Positions 35,016 to 46,970 of a DNA stretch of 64,000 bases are shown here, in pieces (the first letter of the stretch is position 1; each line of letters begins with the position of its first letter). Below the pieces are notes generated by a model. It made no database searches. It saw nothing but the letters and a program-made list of their open reading frames with translations, and was not told the DNA's origin. Source of the stretch: Paraconiothyrium sp. Pb-2020 (taxonomy: Eukaryota; Ascomycota; Dothideomycetes; Pleosporales; Didymosphaeriaceae). The translations under genes and the position numbers were made by a program. The stretch is from assembly GCA_022419385.1 (NCBI GenBank), contig JAJUBI010000009.1, forward strand, positions 496,001 to 560,000, in the 5' to 3' direction.

Positions 35016-38000
35016 ATGTCTGAATACCCCAATGGGGACTGGCACACCGCCAATGGCGGTGGCCTTCCCTTTCGACCCCCAACTGTTGACGAGGCACTCC
35101 CATATTCTCCATTCACGTCGATTGTGCCCTTCTCTCCAGGTCGGTCGCCCGCCTTTACTATGCGAAGCTCTCGCCTTGTAATCTCACCATATGGCGAACG
35201 CAGGGCTAACATATGCAGACGTTATACCGTTCCCAGTAAACGATCCGCCGACGCCTCCGACCACTCTGACTCCAGAGCAACAGGCAGCGGGCAGGAAGGC
35301 AGTGGGTATATTGAACGAGGAGATTCGTGGACCACCCTCAACTGCACACCACCTGGAAAATACGTTGCGAGAGTTGCGCAATTTGTTGGGAGACCCTCGC
35401 GAGATGACTGAATTGTGAGTCGTACGCACGGGAAGGTGCATACAACTGCTAATTAAGTCAGTCACTTCAAGCCTACGGCCCAACTCGCTACCCCTCCGCC
35501 TGAAAGTCCTACTAAATCGACCGATGAGAATATGCCAACCAGCCGTCCGAAGCTTAGCCCATTCGCAAGCATGCTCCTGAGGCAGACGGATGTACATTAC
35601 AAACGTGCGTATGTCGGACCAATGTAGGTACTTTCACTGACAAGCATAGCGGTAGGAGTGCCGGCACCGCAACGTTCCAAATCGAAACAAGAGCCACCGC
35701 GGCCACACGTCTCTACCGCTCCGCCTCCCCGACCTTCGCAACAGGCAACCCCCATTAAAACTTCTTATGAACAGAACAACGCGCTGGCATATCCGGATAA
35801 CACACCTGCCGCTTCCAGCACCAGCTCACAGCCTCGTTCCGGCCCTGTCGTGGTAATCAAACCTTCAAGTACACCCAAACATGAATACCGCTTGATCGAA
35901 AATGTGCCCTCCTCTCCTACCAAGACTCGGCCCTCAAACCTCGACTATCTGGCCACTCTGCAACCGGCCGAAAGGGATCTTGCTGAACAACAGATCCACA
36001 AGCTGCGAAAGCTTGTCGGGAAGTACCGTGAAGCCAAGGATGACCTGGATTCTGAGCATTTCGAGAAGATCTCTACTTTAGACTCAGACATCACAGTAAT
36101 GACGAGTGACGCTTTGAAAATATTGTATGATAGAGTCATGTCGGTATATGCTACAAAGTGTTTCTCGTCTGTGCCTGTGGAGACTATCGTCCAGATCCAT
36201 TCTCTTTGCGATCCCTTGATTGCCATATCGGACCAAGCCTCACTGTTCAGCGAGGAAGAGTTGGATACATGGTCTAGAGATCTAGCAACCGTTGAATCAG
36301 GACTGAAGGCCGCTAGGCTCGCTTTGACCGCCATGTTAGAAGGACCTCAAGATCGTCGAACAACGTCCGAAGATCTCCTCACGGCGATCATCGGAGTGAT
36401 AAAACGCGTGATGGAGTCTTCTATCTTTCCAGTGCTGGCTGCAACACGTAAAGACTCTGATTCCGGCATCTTCACTTATGGGTCAAATCACAGACCCGAA
36501 ATATCGACCGTTCTTCGACTTTGCACTGGTGTCGAGGAACTACTGGCCCAGACTGTCCGAAGAATCACTCTACCTGACAGCGCCTTGAATGCGGTGGAAT
36601 CTCTAGCACTCACTTTGCTTGTTCACCCGAATAGCGAATCTGAGAAGGACTCTGCACTGGGCATCCAGCAATTCGAGAGGTTGCGTCGAGCTGCTATGGA
36701 TGTACTCGTCCATATTTTCGCCTTTCGCCCTGACCATCAACAATATGTTCTTGATGAAATACTGAACAGCCTGGACAAGCTCCCGGACAAAGGTCCAAAC
36801 ACGAGGCAATTCAAATCGGTGCGCGAGGACCCTATTATGACGGTCTCCGCGATCTTTATGCAATTTGTTCAGGTCGCCGCAACAAATACGCAAGATCAAC
36901 GGACGAAGGCCACTTCAGGACCCAAAGAAGAAGACTCTTCGCCCGAGGACAAGTCTGAGAGCGAATACGAAGAAGACCGCCCTGCCGCACGCAAAAATAA
37001 GAGCAACAAGACAGCAGAGGCAACTGCTCGCCGACTGATGCACAACTCTCAGCTCACTGCTCACAAGATCGCCAGCACTTTAACAGAAAGGGCAAAGAAC
37101 ATAACCAAATCGGGTGAGAAACCATTCCGGAACCTGTTGGATATGTTCGTCGACGACTTCTGCAAAGTCCTTGGTTCGCCTGAGTGGCCAGCAGCCAACC
37201 TCCTTCTGGTCCCGCTGTTCAATCTGATGTACCAGCTCCGCGACGACAAGGACAATCGAAACATGGCTATTTCTATACTAGGAACTATGGGTGGTGGCAT
37301 ACTAGACTTCAAAAAGCGCACCCGACAACTGAGACGCGACATCGACGTTTCGCAATCCAACCTCTCAGCTAAGCTGTATCAGCTCACTGAAGATATTTTG
37401 GAAGATGACGGGACAGACCTCAAAAAGAGCGACCTGCTTGCGCTTAAGGATCCATATCGAATGGTCGTTGAGTCTCTTCCCGATTACCTAAAGGTCAATG
37501 ATAATCCCGAAGACCTACATCTTCTGTCGGTGCGTGGGTGCTACGTTTCCTGTTGGTTGGACTCCATATCTCAAGTCATCCTCAAGGATAAGGAAGCAGC
37601 CGACGATCAAGTCATCGTCGACTTGCGAAGGGAGGTGCAGTCTATGGTGCTCGAACCCAAATGGTCCTCTCAAGAGTAGTAAGTCGTCGTCACTGCTGAT
37701 TTATTATTATTGCACTAACATTGAACCTAGCAAATACAAGAACGTGTCCGAATCGCAAAGTCGCCTGGCGTCAGGTGCTGCTACCGTGAAGAATACCTTC
37801 TGCCGGTGCTACCCTAGCATCGTTGCTGTAATGTTCCAACAAGTCACAGGCGGCGGGGCCCAGCAAAAAACGAATGCGATAAGGAATATCGATTCCTTCC
37901 TGACCAAAGATCCTCACTCCATTTCTGACAGACACGTCAATCTCTTGGTTCGGATGTTAGGCGACAATTCTCCAAGTGTGCGCGGTACGGTTTTGCAACT

Positions 38001-40665
38001 AATCTCGAGATGCTTGGAATCTAATCCTGCGCTCGGGCAGCTATGCATGCCAAGTGTGCTGCGAATGACCACTGACACCCACAACGAACCGAAGAAGAGG
38101 GCGATCAACCTGCTGAAGACGTTCTACACAAGGTCCGATTCACTGGAGACAAAAATCCAGATCGTCACCGCATTACTACCTGCGTCGCAGGATCACGAAA
38201 AGACGGTCGCGGATATGGCACGGCAAGCGCTTGAGGAAGTTTGGTTGAAGGTCCTCGCCACGAAGCACAATGGAGACGAGAACCGCCTAAAATTACAACG
38301 TGTGGAACGCGTCTCCTTGATTGTTCAGACTGTGCGGAGGACACAGAAACTTCCGTCTACGAATTCAACGCGAGCCCTGGAGAAATTCTTTTCGACAGCT
38401 CTTTCAAAAGACGCTCCCAACGCCTCCATTAACTTTCAAATTTGCAAGGATCTAGTTGCAGATCTTGTGGAAGGTGTGATCAGCCCAGATTCCATGGCCG
38501 CGGATTATACGCAGGAAGGTGGTCTACAGACGCTGAGCATCTTCGCTAGAGTCAGCCCGGAGATGTTCACACTTGATCAAATTGAGCGACTTAAGCTCTA
38601 CATCATCGATCCAAAGACTACAGAAGACATCGAGATACTGAACTCAACTGTCACTGTCTATCGCTTCGTCGTTCCTCATCTATCAGATTTGCCGACCAAA
38701 TTCGCGGATGACGTATGGAAATTATTGAATGTGGCAATATCGAAATTGGCACGAGCGGCAGCAAATGGTAACGTCTTGGGCAAGAGCACTCTTCTCGGGA
38801 TCGGGCAATGCCTTTGGATCATGAAGGACGTGGCAACTAATGGACTTCCGAGACTGCTAGCCCTCATCGGCTCCATACTTGTCCAACTCTTGCAGGCTGC
38901 CGCAGTGAGCGGCGACCCTTCTGCTCAAGAAGCCCAGAAGGCGCGGATCATGTCATGGCTGATCATCATTGGCACTTTCGGCAAAGTCTGTGACTGGAGT
39001 GGCTGTGTCGCCCAATTTCACACTTCGGTCGCAAATTCAGCGAAGAAGATCGTCGCAAGCAAGCCTGCGGCTGAAAAGCAACTGCATAGTCTGCTTGATC
39101 CGAAAGGCAGTGAGCCGTCCGTTATCCTGTTGGAGGCTGTACGCCCTTTCACCAAGCAGGCTTGGGACCTCGCGATCCGCGAAAACGCAATGTGCGCTGT
39201 GGGCGAAGTATGTCAAGGGAGTCCTACTCTATTCCAACGCTCGGACGTTGATAGTACCTTCAAGGTGGTCTTCAAAAATGATATAAACTCGCTGAAGCAG
39301 ATTGTACTTACCCAGTTCCTCGAGTTCTTTTCCAAGAAGGAGGGACAATCTGAGGAAGACACTACTCCTGCTGGCGACAATGCGACTAACGGGAGCGGGC
39401 GTTTAGGCATCACGTTCCGAGCCGGTGAAGGTCAGATCCCGGTCACCTACCTGGCACGCAAATTCTTACAGGAAGTCATTGGTATTGCGCTGCATAACGA
39501 CAATGAACTTGCTCTCGTAGCGACGAAGATCATTGTCAGCGTGAGCAAACAGGGCTTAGATCATCCTAAAGAGGTTGGACCAGCCCTGATTGCTTTAGGT
39601 TCCTCCCCAAACGTGCCTGTATCTGAAGTCGCCGCCCACGAACACAAGTCGATCCACAGCAAGCATGAATCTGTGTTTGAAAAAGAGTATATGGTGGCAA
39701 TCAAAATGTCCTTCCAGTACCAGCAAGATGTTTTCCAGGACCCGCATGGAATGACCAAGCCGCCAGATTGCAAACCTAAATTGGCTCATGTCTTCAATGT
39801 CATGAAGGACGGTAGCCGGAAGACACTCAAACGGTTCGTCGACAATCTCTCCAAACTCATTGACTTTAAACTCTCGGATCTTGCGGATCCCATGGCAAGT
39901 CTCGATGCTTTGCTACTCGCTCGGTTCTGCCTTGAGAATCTTGCCTTGTTCGACGTAGCAAAGATGGAGGACGTCTCCCTTATCCTCACTGCCCTGGAGA
40001 GCATTGTGTTAAAGAACACTGGCCCTTCAGTTGGTGTTGCCATCGAGACAGAGATGCCGAAGAAGGACGCGCCAGTACCGCAGCAACCGCAGCAGCTTCA
40101 GGATGCTGCTGGTACTTACATAGTACCTGACATTGCAATGCAGGACGCTATGCGGGACGACCACGTATCTGTATCGGATGATCGTCTTTTGCAGATCACG
40201 CGCGCATGCATGATTCTCCAGATGATGTGGGAAACCCGCTGCTTCGTCCGCAAAGCCTACAACATCAAAGCGAACCGCATTTCCCCAAAGATCTTCCAGA
40301 ACGGCGCTGGGCGGAATAATCTGATCAAGGGTGCCGACTTGTGGGAGAAGTTTGCACACATTTTCAATGCTGTCGAAACCCGCCGCAGCATGATCGATCA
40401 TTGCTATGATTTCTCGGATCTGCTAGAAGTTGACAGGGACTTCGCGCTAGGGGATGAGGACGGCGAGGGTGAGGATGGGATGGGATATGCGACGCCAGAG
40501 GAGAACGACGAGCAGGGCATGCCCGTGCCGACCAGCGGACGCGGACGGAAGAGGAAGTCTTCGGCGAGTCTTACGAACACGCCGAAGAAGGCGAAGGGTA
40601 GGCCGACGGGCAGCAAGAATAAGAAGAGGAGCTCGAAAACGCCCGAGTGGGACGATGGGGATTAG
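35016..40665 (+). CDS. SCC2: cohesin loader subunit SCC2/Mis4/NIPBL
   Basis: Five exons are read: 35016-35139, 35219-35414, 35462-35604, 35650-37678 and 37731-40665; phases agree and give 1808 aa. Intron 3 is only 45 nt with donor GTGCGT. The N-terminal ~250 residues are disordered and P/S-rich, as in SCC2, where this part binds SCC4. The rest is a HEAT-repeat superhelix, including the N-S-P-S-V-R-G-T-V-L-Q-L-I-S block typical of the cohesin-associated HEAT region and the NIPBL-type C-terminal domain (A-A-H-E-H-K-S-I-H-S-K-H-E-S). A basic Lys/Arg-rich tail ends the protein. It loads cohesin onto chromatin with SCC4. The gene is divergent from RPA12. Confidence 0.95.
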
Positions 40666-41337
40666 GAACCCTAGCCCTGACGTGGCGTTGGGGCTGTGGT
40701 GTGGTGTGTGCACGAAGAGAACGCGGATACTGCATCGCCTCAGGACAACATTATCGGGGGAGTGGTCGCATCTTTTATAGTGAGGCGTCAAAGGACTTCG
40801 GGCATTATAGGATATACCCTAGCATATCGGCGTTACGACATTTCGGGCATTCCATGCTTCAGTGGTGAATGTTCGCGCTAAGTTGCGACGCAATAAACTA
40901 TGTATATATTAGGGATATATACATACAGATCATGTTCTTTTGTATCTCTACCGTCCGTTGATTCCTTCATTTCTTCACTACTTTTTAACTTCACCACCTG
41001 TATCCCAACATTCCTTCACGCAACCTTCGCCTACCTCTCCGCCGGGGTATTGCCAACGAACCCATTACCCTCGCTCCTCCCATATTATTGCGAATACCAC
41101 TCAGACTAGTGGCAACTGGACGTGCCTCTTGCTGTTCTACATCTCAAATCAGCGCTCTCCCCTCGCCGTGGAAGAAGATGGTTCCAATGAATTGATCGGC
41201 CTCTGCCTAATCAACGGTTGACGGTTAACGGTTGACGTCTGAGGTTACTAGACGGATACTCTTGGCCTTGACACCGGCGGCGATGCATAATGATGAATAA
41301 ACGAGACATGAGGAAACCCCTCCTCCTTCACTTAAGA
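40666..41337. other. intergenic stretch between SCC2 and the SNG1-like gene (convergent 3' ends)
   Basis: No gene is recognised. An A/T-rich segment with two TATATA motifs lies near 40902-40922. At 41213-41237 a short direct repeat of acggttgacggttaacggttgacg type occurs. Confidence 0.45.
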
Positions 41338-42825
41338 TCACTCCGCAGGCCAGTACTCGTGAACCTGCCTCTTCGTCTTCCACCGCTGGAACCAACAGCA
41401 AACGGGGAAGAACGCCGTATTGACCGCACCCCATGCGATCAAAATGCCAAAGTCCAACCCAATGCGCGGATGCAGGTCGAACAATATCTGCCGACTACCC
41501 TCCACAACCGAGTGCAGCGGCCACGCATACCCCCACCGATAAAACCCAGGCGCGATCTCGATATCATAGAACGCCGTCGCCACATTCGTGATAACCCAGA
41601 AAATAAGCCACAAGCCCATCCACGGCGCGCCCACGACCATGGCCACGTTCTCACACGCAAGGCCCAGCGCGATCATGCCGAAGAAGTTGAGCATCCAGTA
41701 CACAGGGAACGTTCCGTTGCTGTAGGCAGCAGGGTTCCCGTACGCCATCTCCGTGACTTGAGTCTGGGATTGGATGGGGTTCGCGTGTGTGAAGTTGATC
41801 TGGAACGCCAGGGACACGAGCGAGTACGCGAGCGATAGAAAGACGTACGCGCTCATCGTCGCGCACCAGCGCCAGATGATCAGCTGGTAGAACTTCAGCG
41901 GTGGGTGGCCCTTGGGGTTGATGTACTGCATGTGTATCGGCAGGTAGAAAGAGAAGCTAAAGAAGGAGATGATGATGAGGTAGATGAGTCCAATCGACAC
42001 TGCCGGGATGCCGGTGTATGGGTAGAAAGGTCGGAGATTGTATTCGGAGAAGCCGATGGCTGGGTTGATGGCCTGTGGGACGGCTTGTATGTTGCGCAGT
42101 GTTGCGGGGTTGGAAGCGTTTTGGAGAGCCATCTGCGCCCATTGCTTGCCGACCATGCTCTGGGCTTGCGTCATGTAGGTGCTGATGATTGGTAGCATGA
42201 AGTCGTACCAGTTGGTGTCGTCCCGCGAGTCTTGGTATACTAGCTGACATGCGCCTAGTGGGTCGTAGGAGGTGTTCCCCGTTGCGATAGCAGAGTAAAG
42301 AAGTGCAGTAGCATTTGGGTTGATGATGATCGCTGCCCATGCATCGAAGTTGTAAATTGCTTGCCTCACTTGAAGTGGATCGCTGTCGAATTCTGAAGGC
42401 GATCGGATGTCGAAGCCTAGTGTGGGTTCGCCAGAGTCGAGCATCTGCTGGGTCATGCGTGTTATCGTAGGTCCAACGAGCGATGGATTGGTGTTGTACG
42501 GCGCTTGACCATCAAAGTCCACAACGAATACGCGGAGATGGTGTAGTCGCTGTTCGACATCGAAGAAGACGCCCCAGTAGATGGACAGGACGGCCAATAT
42601 GAAGGCCATCAAAAAGGCGGTCGTGAGCATCCATTTTCCGAACGCTCGATTCCGAACGTGCTTCAAGGAAGGGTCCCAGAAACCCACGGGGGTTGGTTTA
42701 GATTCTGCATGAGGTTTGCCTTGCTCTGCGTTGTTTGCTGTGTCTTCGTTGCTTTGCTGCTCATTACGCGAGGCGTCTGAATATCTGTCGCGGCCAATGA
42801 CCCTTTGTTTCAATTGTCGCAACAT
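41338..42825 (-). CDS. SNG1-family membrane protein (DUF3533)
   Basis: This is a single-exon gene of 495 aa. A polar N-terminus is followed by a first transmembrane helix (M-L-T-T-A-F-L-M-A-F-I-L-A-V-L). A large extracytoplasmic domain of about 200 residues has V-V-D-F-D-G-Q-A-P-Y and Asn-linked glycosylation sequons (N-A-T, N-T-S), and five C-terminal helices follow. This is the layout of the SNG1/DUF3533 family, named for yeast nitrosoguanidine resistance; fungal members are linked to drug or mutagen tolerance and membrane lipid asymmetry. The specific substrate is unknown. Lys/Arg residues close the C-terminus. Confidence 0.88.
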   Translation of the reverse strand: MLRQLKQRVIGRDRYSDASRNEQQSNEDTANNAEQGKPHAESKPTPVGFWDPSLKHVRNRAFGKWMLTTAFLMAFILAVLSIYWGVFFDVEQRLHHLRVFVVDFDGQAPYNTNPSLVGPTITRMTQQMLDSGEPTLGFDIRSPSEFDSDPLQVRQAIYNFDAWAAIIINPNATALLYSAIATGNTSYDPLGACQLVYQDSRDDTNWYDFMLPIISTYMTQAQSMVGKQWAQMALQNASNPATLRNIQAVPQAINPAIGFSEYNLRPFYPYTGIPAVSIGLIYLIIISFFSFSFYLPIHMQYINPKGHPPLKFYQLIIWRWCATMSAYVFLSLAYSLVSLAFQINFTHANPIQSQTQVTEMAYGNPAAYSNGTFPVYWMLNFFGMIALGLACENVAMVVGAPWMGLWLIFWVITNVATAFYDIEIAPGFYRWGYAWPLHSVVEGSRQILFDLHPRIGLDFGILIAWGAVNTAFFPVCCWFQRWKTKRQVHEYWPAE

Positions 42826-43038
42826 CGGATTTAGTTTTAACCAAAATAGGCATCAAAGAAATTATACATTTTCTTCTTTGCTTGGATGTCTTGGCCTAAT
42901 ATATATATATTTTGATAAACTTCGAGATGGTCGTGACCTATGACGTAACCGTCGTAGAAAAAGTCGTGACGTCCGCTCAAACACGGACCATCCGAACAAT
43001 ACCGCTCTGGACGATAATGAGTTTCCTCATCGGTGATT

Positions 43039-44174
43039 TCACCAATCATCAAGAACTCTTTTCACCACTACGACCCTGTGGTCCCACTCTTCTCGCCACG
43101 AATTATAGGTCTGCCTTTCTGGCGATTCGCCCTGTAGATGTCTACTGACTTTGTCGGTTTGCTCCAACCAAGCCTTTTCCACGCTCTCTAAAATCTTGCA
43201 CAATTCTCTCTTCATAATACGTTTTCTTACGTTTCTCACCCAGGCGTTCTGGATGCTGGGCTGAGCGATGGGCCATAGGTATGCTTCGAACCAAGTGCGT
43301 AGCGCCGCCACGTCCCTCAGCTTGTCTGGTGTAAAGTTGATTATCATCTTCATATTAAACTTGTAATCCCAATTCAACTTCTTCCCAAAGAAACGATTGT
43401 CGCACCATTGAAGCCAGCGCGCGAACTGACAAAAATCGATGAACTGTTCGTAACGAGGTCCTTTAGGGATCAAATACCTACAACATGAGGTCAATTAGTA
43501 AAGTCTTGGTGGATGCGGAAACGAGTACGATTGATCTGTTTGGTCTTCGTGCCATAGCCGCTCATTTGGCACAGCATCAATTTTGTGTATTCCTTGACCT
43601 GTCTAGAGATCGTGTAGAGGAATACAATCTTAGAGGCACTGTACCTGTTGCCAAACATCTCGCATAATTCGGATTTCTCTTCGTCCCTTGTATAAGAAAT
43701 CCCTTCTATATCGATGGTCAGATTCTTGTTCTTTGCCAAATGCGCACGATGCTCCGGTGATATGGTGGTAAGCCAGGACTGTAGCGGCAGAACGTCAAAA
43801 GTCGACATAATGTACGATATATGCGTGGAGCCGTAAAGTAAAGCCGCGACTTCGAGGCGGACTAGGCCACAAACATGAATCAACGCGGGTAGGAGCGACT
43901 TCCGCATTCTAGGATAAAGGCTTCGCGTGGGACGGTCTGGAAACAACCACAGCCTCGAGGGTAGAATATATCCATACACCTGCAGGCGTAGTTCGACAGG
44001 CAGGCGTGAAAAGTAGCAAGGCTCTTTGGGATCTTGAGGCTTTATAGCCAAGACTCGTAGCAGCGTTTTCGAACGAGGGGAAGCAATATACTGAGTCCTA
44101 CGCTTTGGGATCGTCCGCGCCTTCGAGGCTGCTGTCGGCCGGGCGTAGCGGGGTGTGGCAGGATGGGCGTTCAT
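43039..44174 (-). CDS. F-box-like (2EXR-type) fungal protein
   Basis: Two exons are read on the minus strand: 44174-43645 and 43477-43039. A 167-nt intron (GTACAG...TTGTAG) keeps phase, giving 322 aa. The start at 44174 (M-N-A-H-P) is chosen because the upstream part of the frame lies in the short promoter shared with MLH1; 44264 and 44357 remain possible. The motif F-S-R-L-P-V-E-L-R-L-Q-V-Y-G-Y-I-L-P resembles the L-P-P-E-L-R-x-x-I-Y motif that opens F-box-like and 2EXR proteins of filamentous fungi. The remainder is a mixed region with E-V-A-A-L-L-Y-G-S, typical of that group. The substrate and partner are unknown. It is divergent from MLH1. Confidence 0.75.
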
Positions 44175-44418
44175 CGTTGGCTGGACCTCATCAATTGTTG
44201 GCGCACGATTAGAGACGATAGACAGATTCCACGTCGAAAGTTGGCCGTTGAATTCGTGGACCATGCGAAGGTAGCTTGGGTAACACAACGCACGTGACAG
44301 CGCGCGAGCGGGGTCGTGGCGTCCATTGCACTTACCGACTCGCCGCGTCTGCAGCATCCATCAACTTTCATCGAGCAAACCATTGTTCCACTCTGGATGT
44401 GTCAAGGCAGGCGAAAAG

Positions 44419-46728
44419 ATGGCGGATGAAATGGATGTTGTACCGCCGTCGCCGCGCGGTACGAAACGAAAGGGCGACGAAAACCTGCCACTGCCAGCAC
44501 CGCGACGTATCAAGGCGCTTGCCCAAGATGTTGTAAACAAAATCGCCGCTGGCGAAATTATCGTTGCGCCTGAACATGCATTGAAAGAGTTGATCGAAAA
44601 TGCCGTGGATGCAGGGTCAACGTCGCTGGAGGTTGTTGTGAAAGATGGCGGGCTAAAGCTGCTGCAGATTACCGACAACGGACATGGCATTGATGCAAGT
44701 CATTCCAACTCATGAACGCATTTTCCACTGACATTTCCCAGAAAGAAGATCTGGCGATTCTTTGTGAGCGCTTCACTACCTCGAAATTGAAAGCTTTCGA
44801 GGACCTCAGCTCCATTGGAACGTATGGTTTCCGTGGCGAGGCGCTGGCGAGTATCAGCCACATCGCTCATTTGAGCGTTACGACAAGAATGAAGGAATCG
44901 AGCTGCGCATGGAGAGCGCACTATGCGGACGGTAAGCTGGTCAGTTAAAAGCCTGGACAGAGCGCAGAACCGAAACCTATCGCCGGAAGAGGAGGCACGC
45001 AAATCACGGTAGGTTTTGAAGCTTCGTGTTACTCTTGCAAAGTCCTAACAATAACGGAAACAGGTGGAGGATCTCTTTTACAACGTCCCCTCACGAAGGC
45101 GGGCATTTCGTTCAGCAAGCGAAGAGTACGCTAAGATTCTTGATATGGTTGCACGCTACGCTGTCCACTGTGCCGGAGTCTCGTTTTCATGCAAAAAGCA
45201 TGGCGCATCTACCGCCGACATCTCGGTGCCGACAGCTGCTGGAACATTAGATCGCATCCGACAAATTCACAAAGCTACCGTTGCTAATGAGCTCGTTACG
45301 CTGAATGCAGAGAACGAACGGTGGGGCTTCAAATGCGAAGGCTGGATCAGCAGCGCCAACTACAGTGCGAAGCGGACCACTCTGTTGCTCTTCATCAACC
45401 ACCGTTCTGTTGAGTCAACAATTATCAAAAAGGCGGTCGAACAGACATACGCTACTTTCCTACCAAAAAGCGGCCGTCCATTTGTCTACTTGAGCCTAGA
45501 CATTGAGCCTGCGCGAGTGGATGTGAATGTACACCCGACAAAACGAGAGGTTCACTTTCTCAATGAGGATGAAATCATCGCCATAATTTGTGACGAGATC
45601 CGTAATTCCTTGAGCAAAGTAGACACAAGTCGTTCGTTCATGACACAGTCGTTGCTGTCTAACCAGCCAAAGGTACCGTTAGCGACGCCTGTAAAGCAGA
45701 CGACACCTGGGACATCGACTACTCCGACCCTCACAACTCAAAGGAGTGATTCAAGACTACCGCCAACCACAGTCACGAGGAAGCGAAATGAGAACAATCT
45801 TGTCCGCACCGACGCATCGGCGCGTAAGATCACGTCAATGCTACAATCTCATCCGTCCGTAGACGGCGTTATCAATGAAGACGAAGATATGGATTACGAG
45901 TACACGGAAAAAGAAGCCTCAAGTTGTCGCCTGACTTCGATCAAGGAACTACGTGCCCAAGTCCGCGACGCGATGCACAACGAGCTCACAGATATCATCT
46001 CGACACATACTTTTGTCGGCATCGTGGACGAACAGAAACGCATCGCAGCTATACAAGGGGGTGTCAAGCTCTTCTTAGTCGATTACGGAATGCTCTGCAA
46101 CGAGTACTTCTACCAACTTGGGCTCACCGATTTCGCAAACTATGGGTCCATCCGCTTCAACCCGCCGCTGCCTCTGCACGATTTGCTCCAGGTCGCGGCA
46201 GAACAGGAGGAGCGCAATGCAGGTGACGCCGCAGATGAGATCGATTGGAATGAGGTCGTCGACAGCGTCAAGCAGCAACTCATCGATCGACGCTCTCTGC
46301 TCGCAGAATACTTCTCGCTCGAGATCACCGAGGAGTGTGAACTATGTTCTATACCGCTATTGGTCAAGGGCTACACGCCGTCTATGGCGAAGCTTCCGCA
46401 ATTCCTGCTTCGTTTGGGCCCGTATGTGGATTGGGACTCGGAAAAAGAATGCTTTCAGTCGTTCCTGCGCGAACTCGCTTCATTCTACGTGCCTGAGAGC
46501 TTACCATTGCCGCCTACTATACCGCTGGATGAAAGCGGGAAAGGGAAAGAGAAAGTTGTAGAAGAAGATCCAGAGATCGCAGCTAGGAGAGAAAAGGTAA
46601 AAAAGGCCATTGAGAATGTAATCTTTCCGGCATGCAAAGCGAGGCTGGTGGCTACGAAGGGGATGCTGAGCGGTGTAATGGAGGTGGCGAACTTGAAGGG
46701 GTTGTATCGCGTTTTTGAGCGATGCTGA
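44419..46728 (+). CDS. MLH1: DNA mismatch repair protein MLH1, with an in-frame stop
   Basis: Three exons are read: 44419-44694, 44742-45008 and 45064-46728, 735 codons before the end. Intron 1 starts with GC (GCAAGT...TTCCCAG), intron 2 is GTAGGT...AACAG. The GHKL ATPase motifs are present: E-L-I-E-N-A-V-D-A-G, D-N-G-H-G-I and G-F-R-G-E-A-L-A-S-I. V-E-D-L-F-Y-N-V-P, F-I-N-H-R and V-N-V-H-P-T-K-R-E-V also match, and the protein ends with the FERC terminus typical of fungal MLH1. MutL homologues couple mismatch recognition to strand removal. At 44946-44948 codon 161 is TAA, inside a conserved block that continues in the same frame with K-P-G-Q-S-A-E-P-K-P. As written, the protein would end after 160 residues, losing most of the ATPase and the dimerisation domain. 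Confidence 0.93.
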
Positions 46729-46970
46729 GGATGTCACTGGACGCGAGATGGATGTGAGTAGCTTGATATCCAATCAATGAATCAGAAATTAGACAATGCA
46801 TTTCGACGCAGAAATCCCCAAAGCTCAGACGCCAGTTCCGAGTTCGGAAGCGTCCGTAGTGGGGTGGCACTAACCTCAGCCCTACGCGCGGTGGCGGCAG
46901 TTGATTATCAAGCGCCGCAACTTTCTACAACTTCCACTGTCGCCCTTCCACCACACTTCACACATTCACA

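Noticed and set aside
44932..44967. A 36-nt intron (GTAAGC...GCGCAG) that would remove the TAA from MLH1 in frame
   Set aside because: It is shorter than typical fungal introns, lacks a clear branch site, and would delete the K-P-G-Q-S-A block, which I recall as coding in other fungal MLH1 proteins. It remains the main alternative to a true stop.
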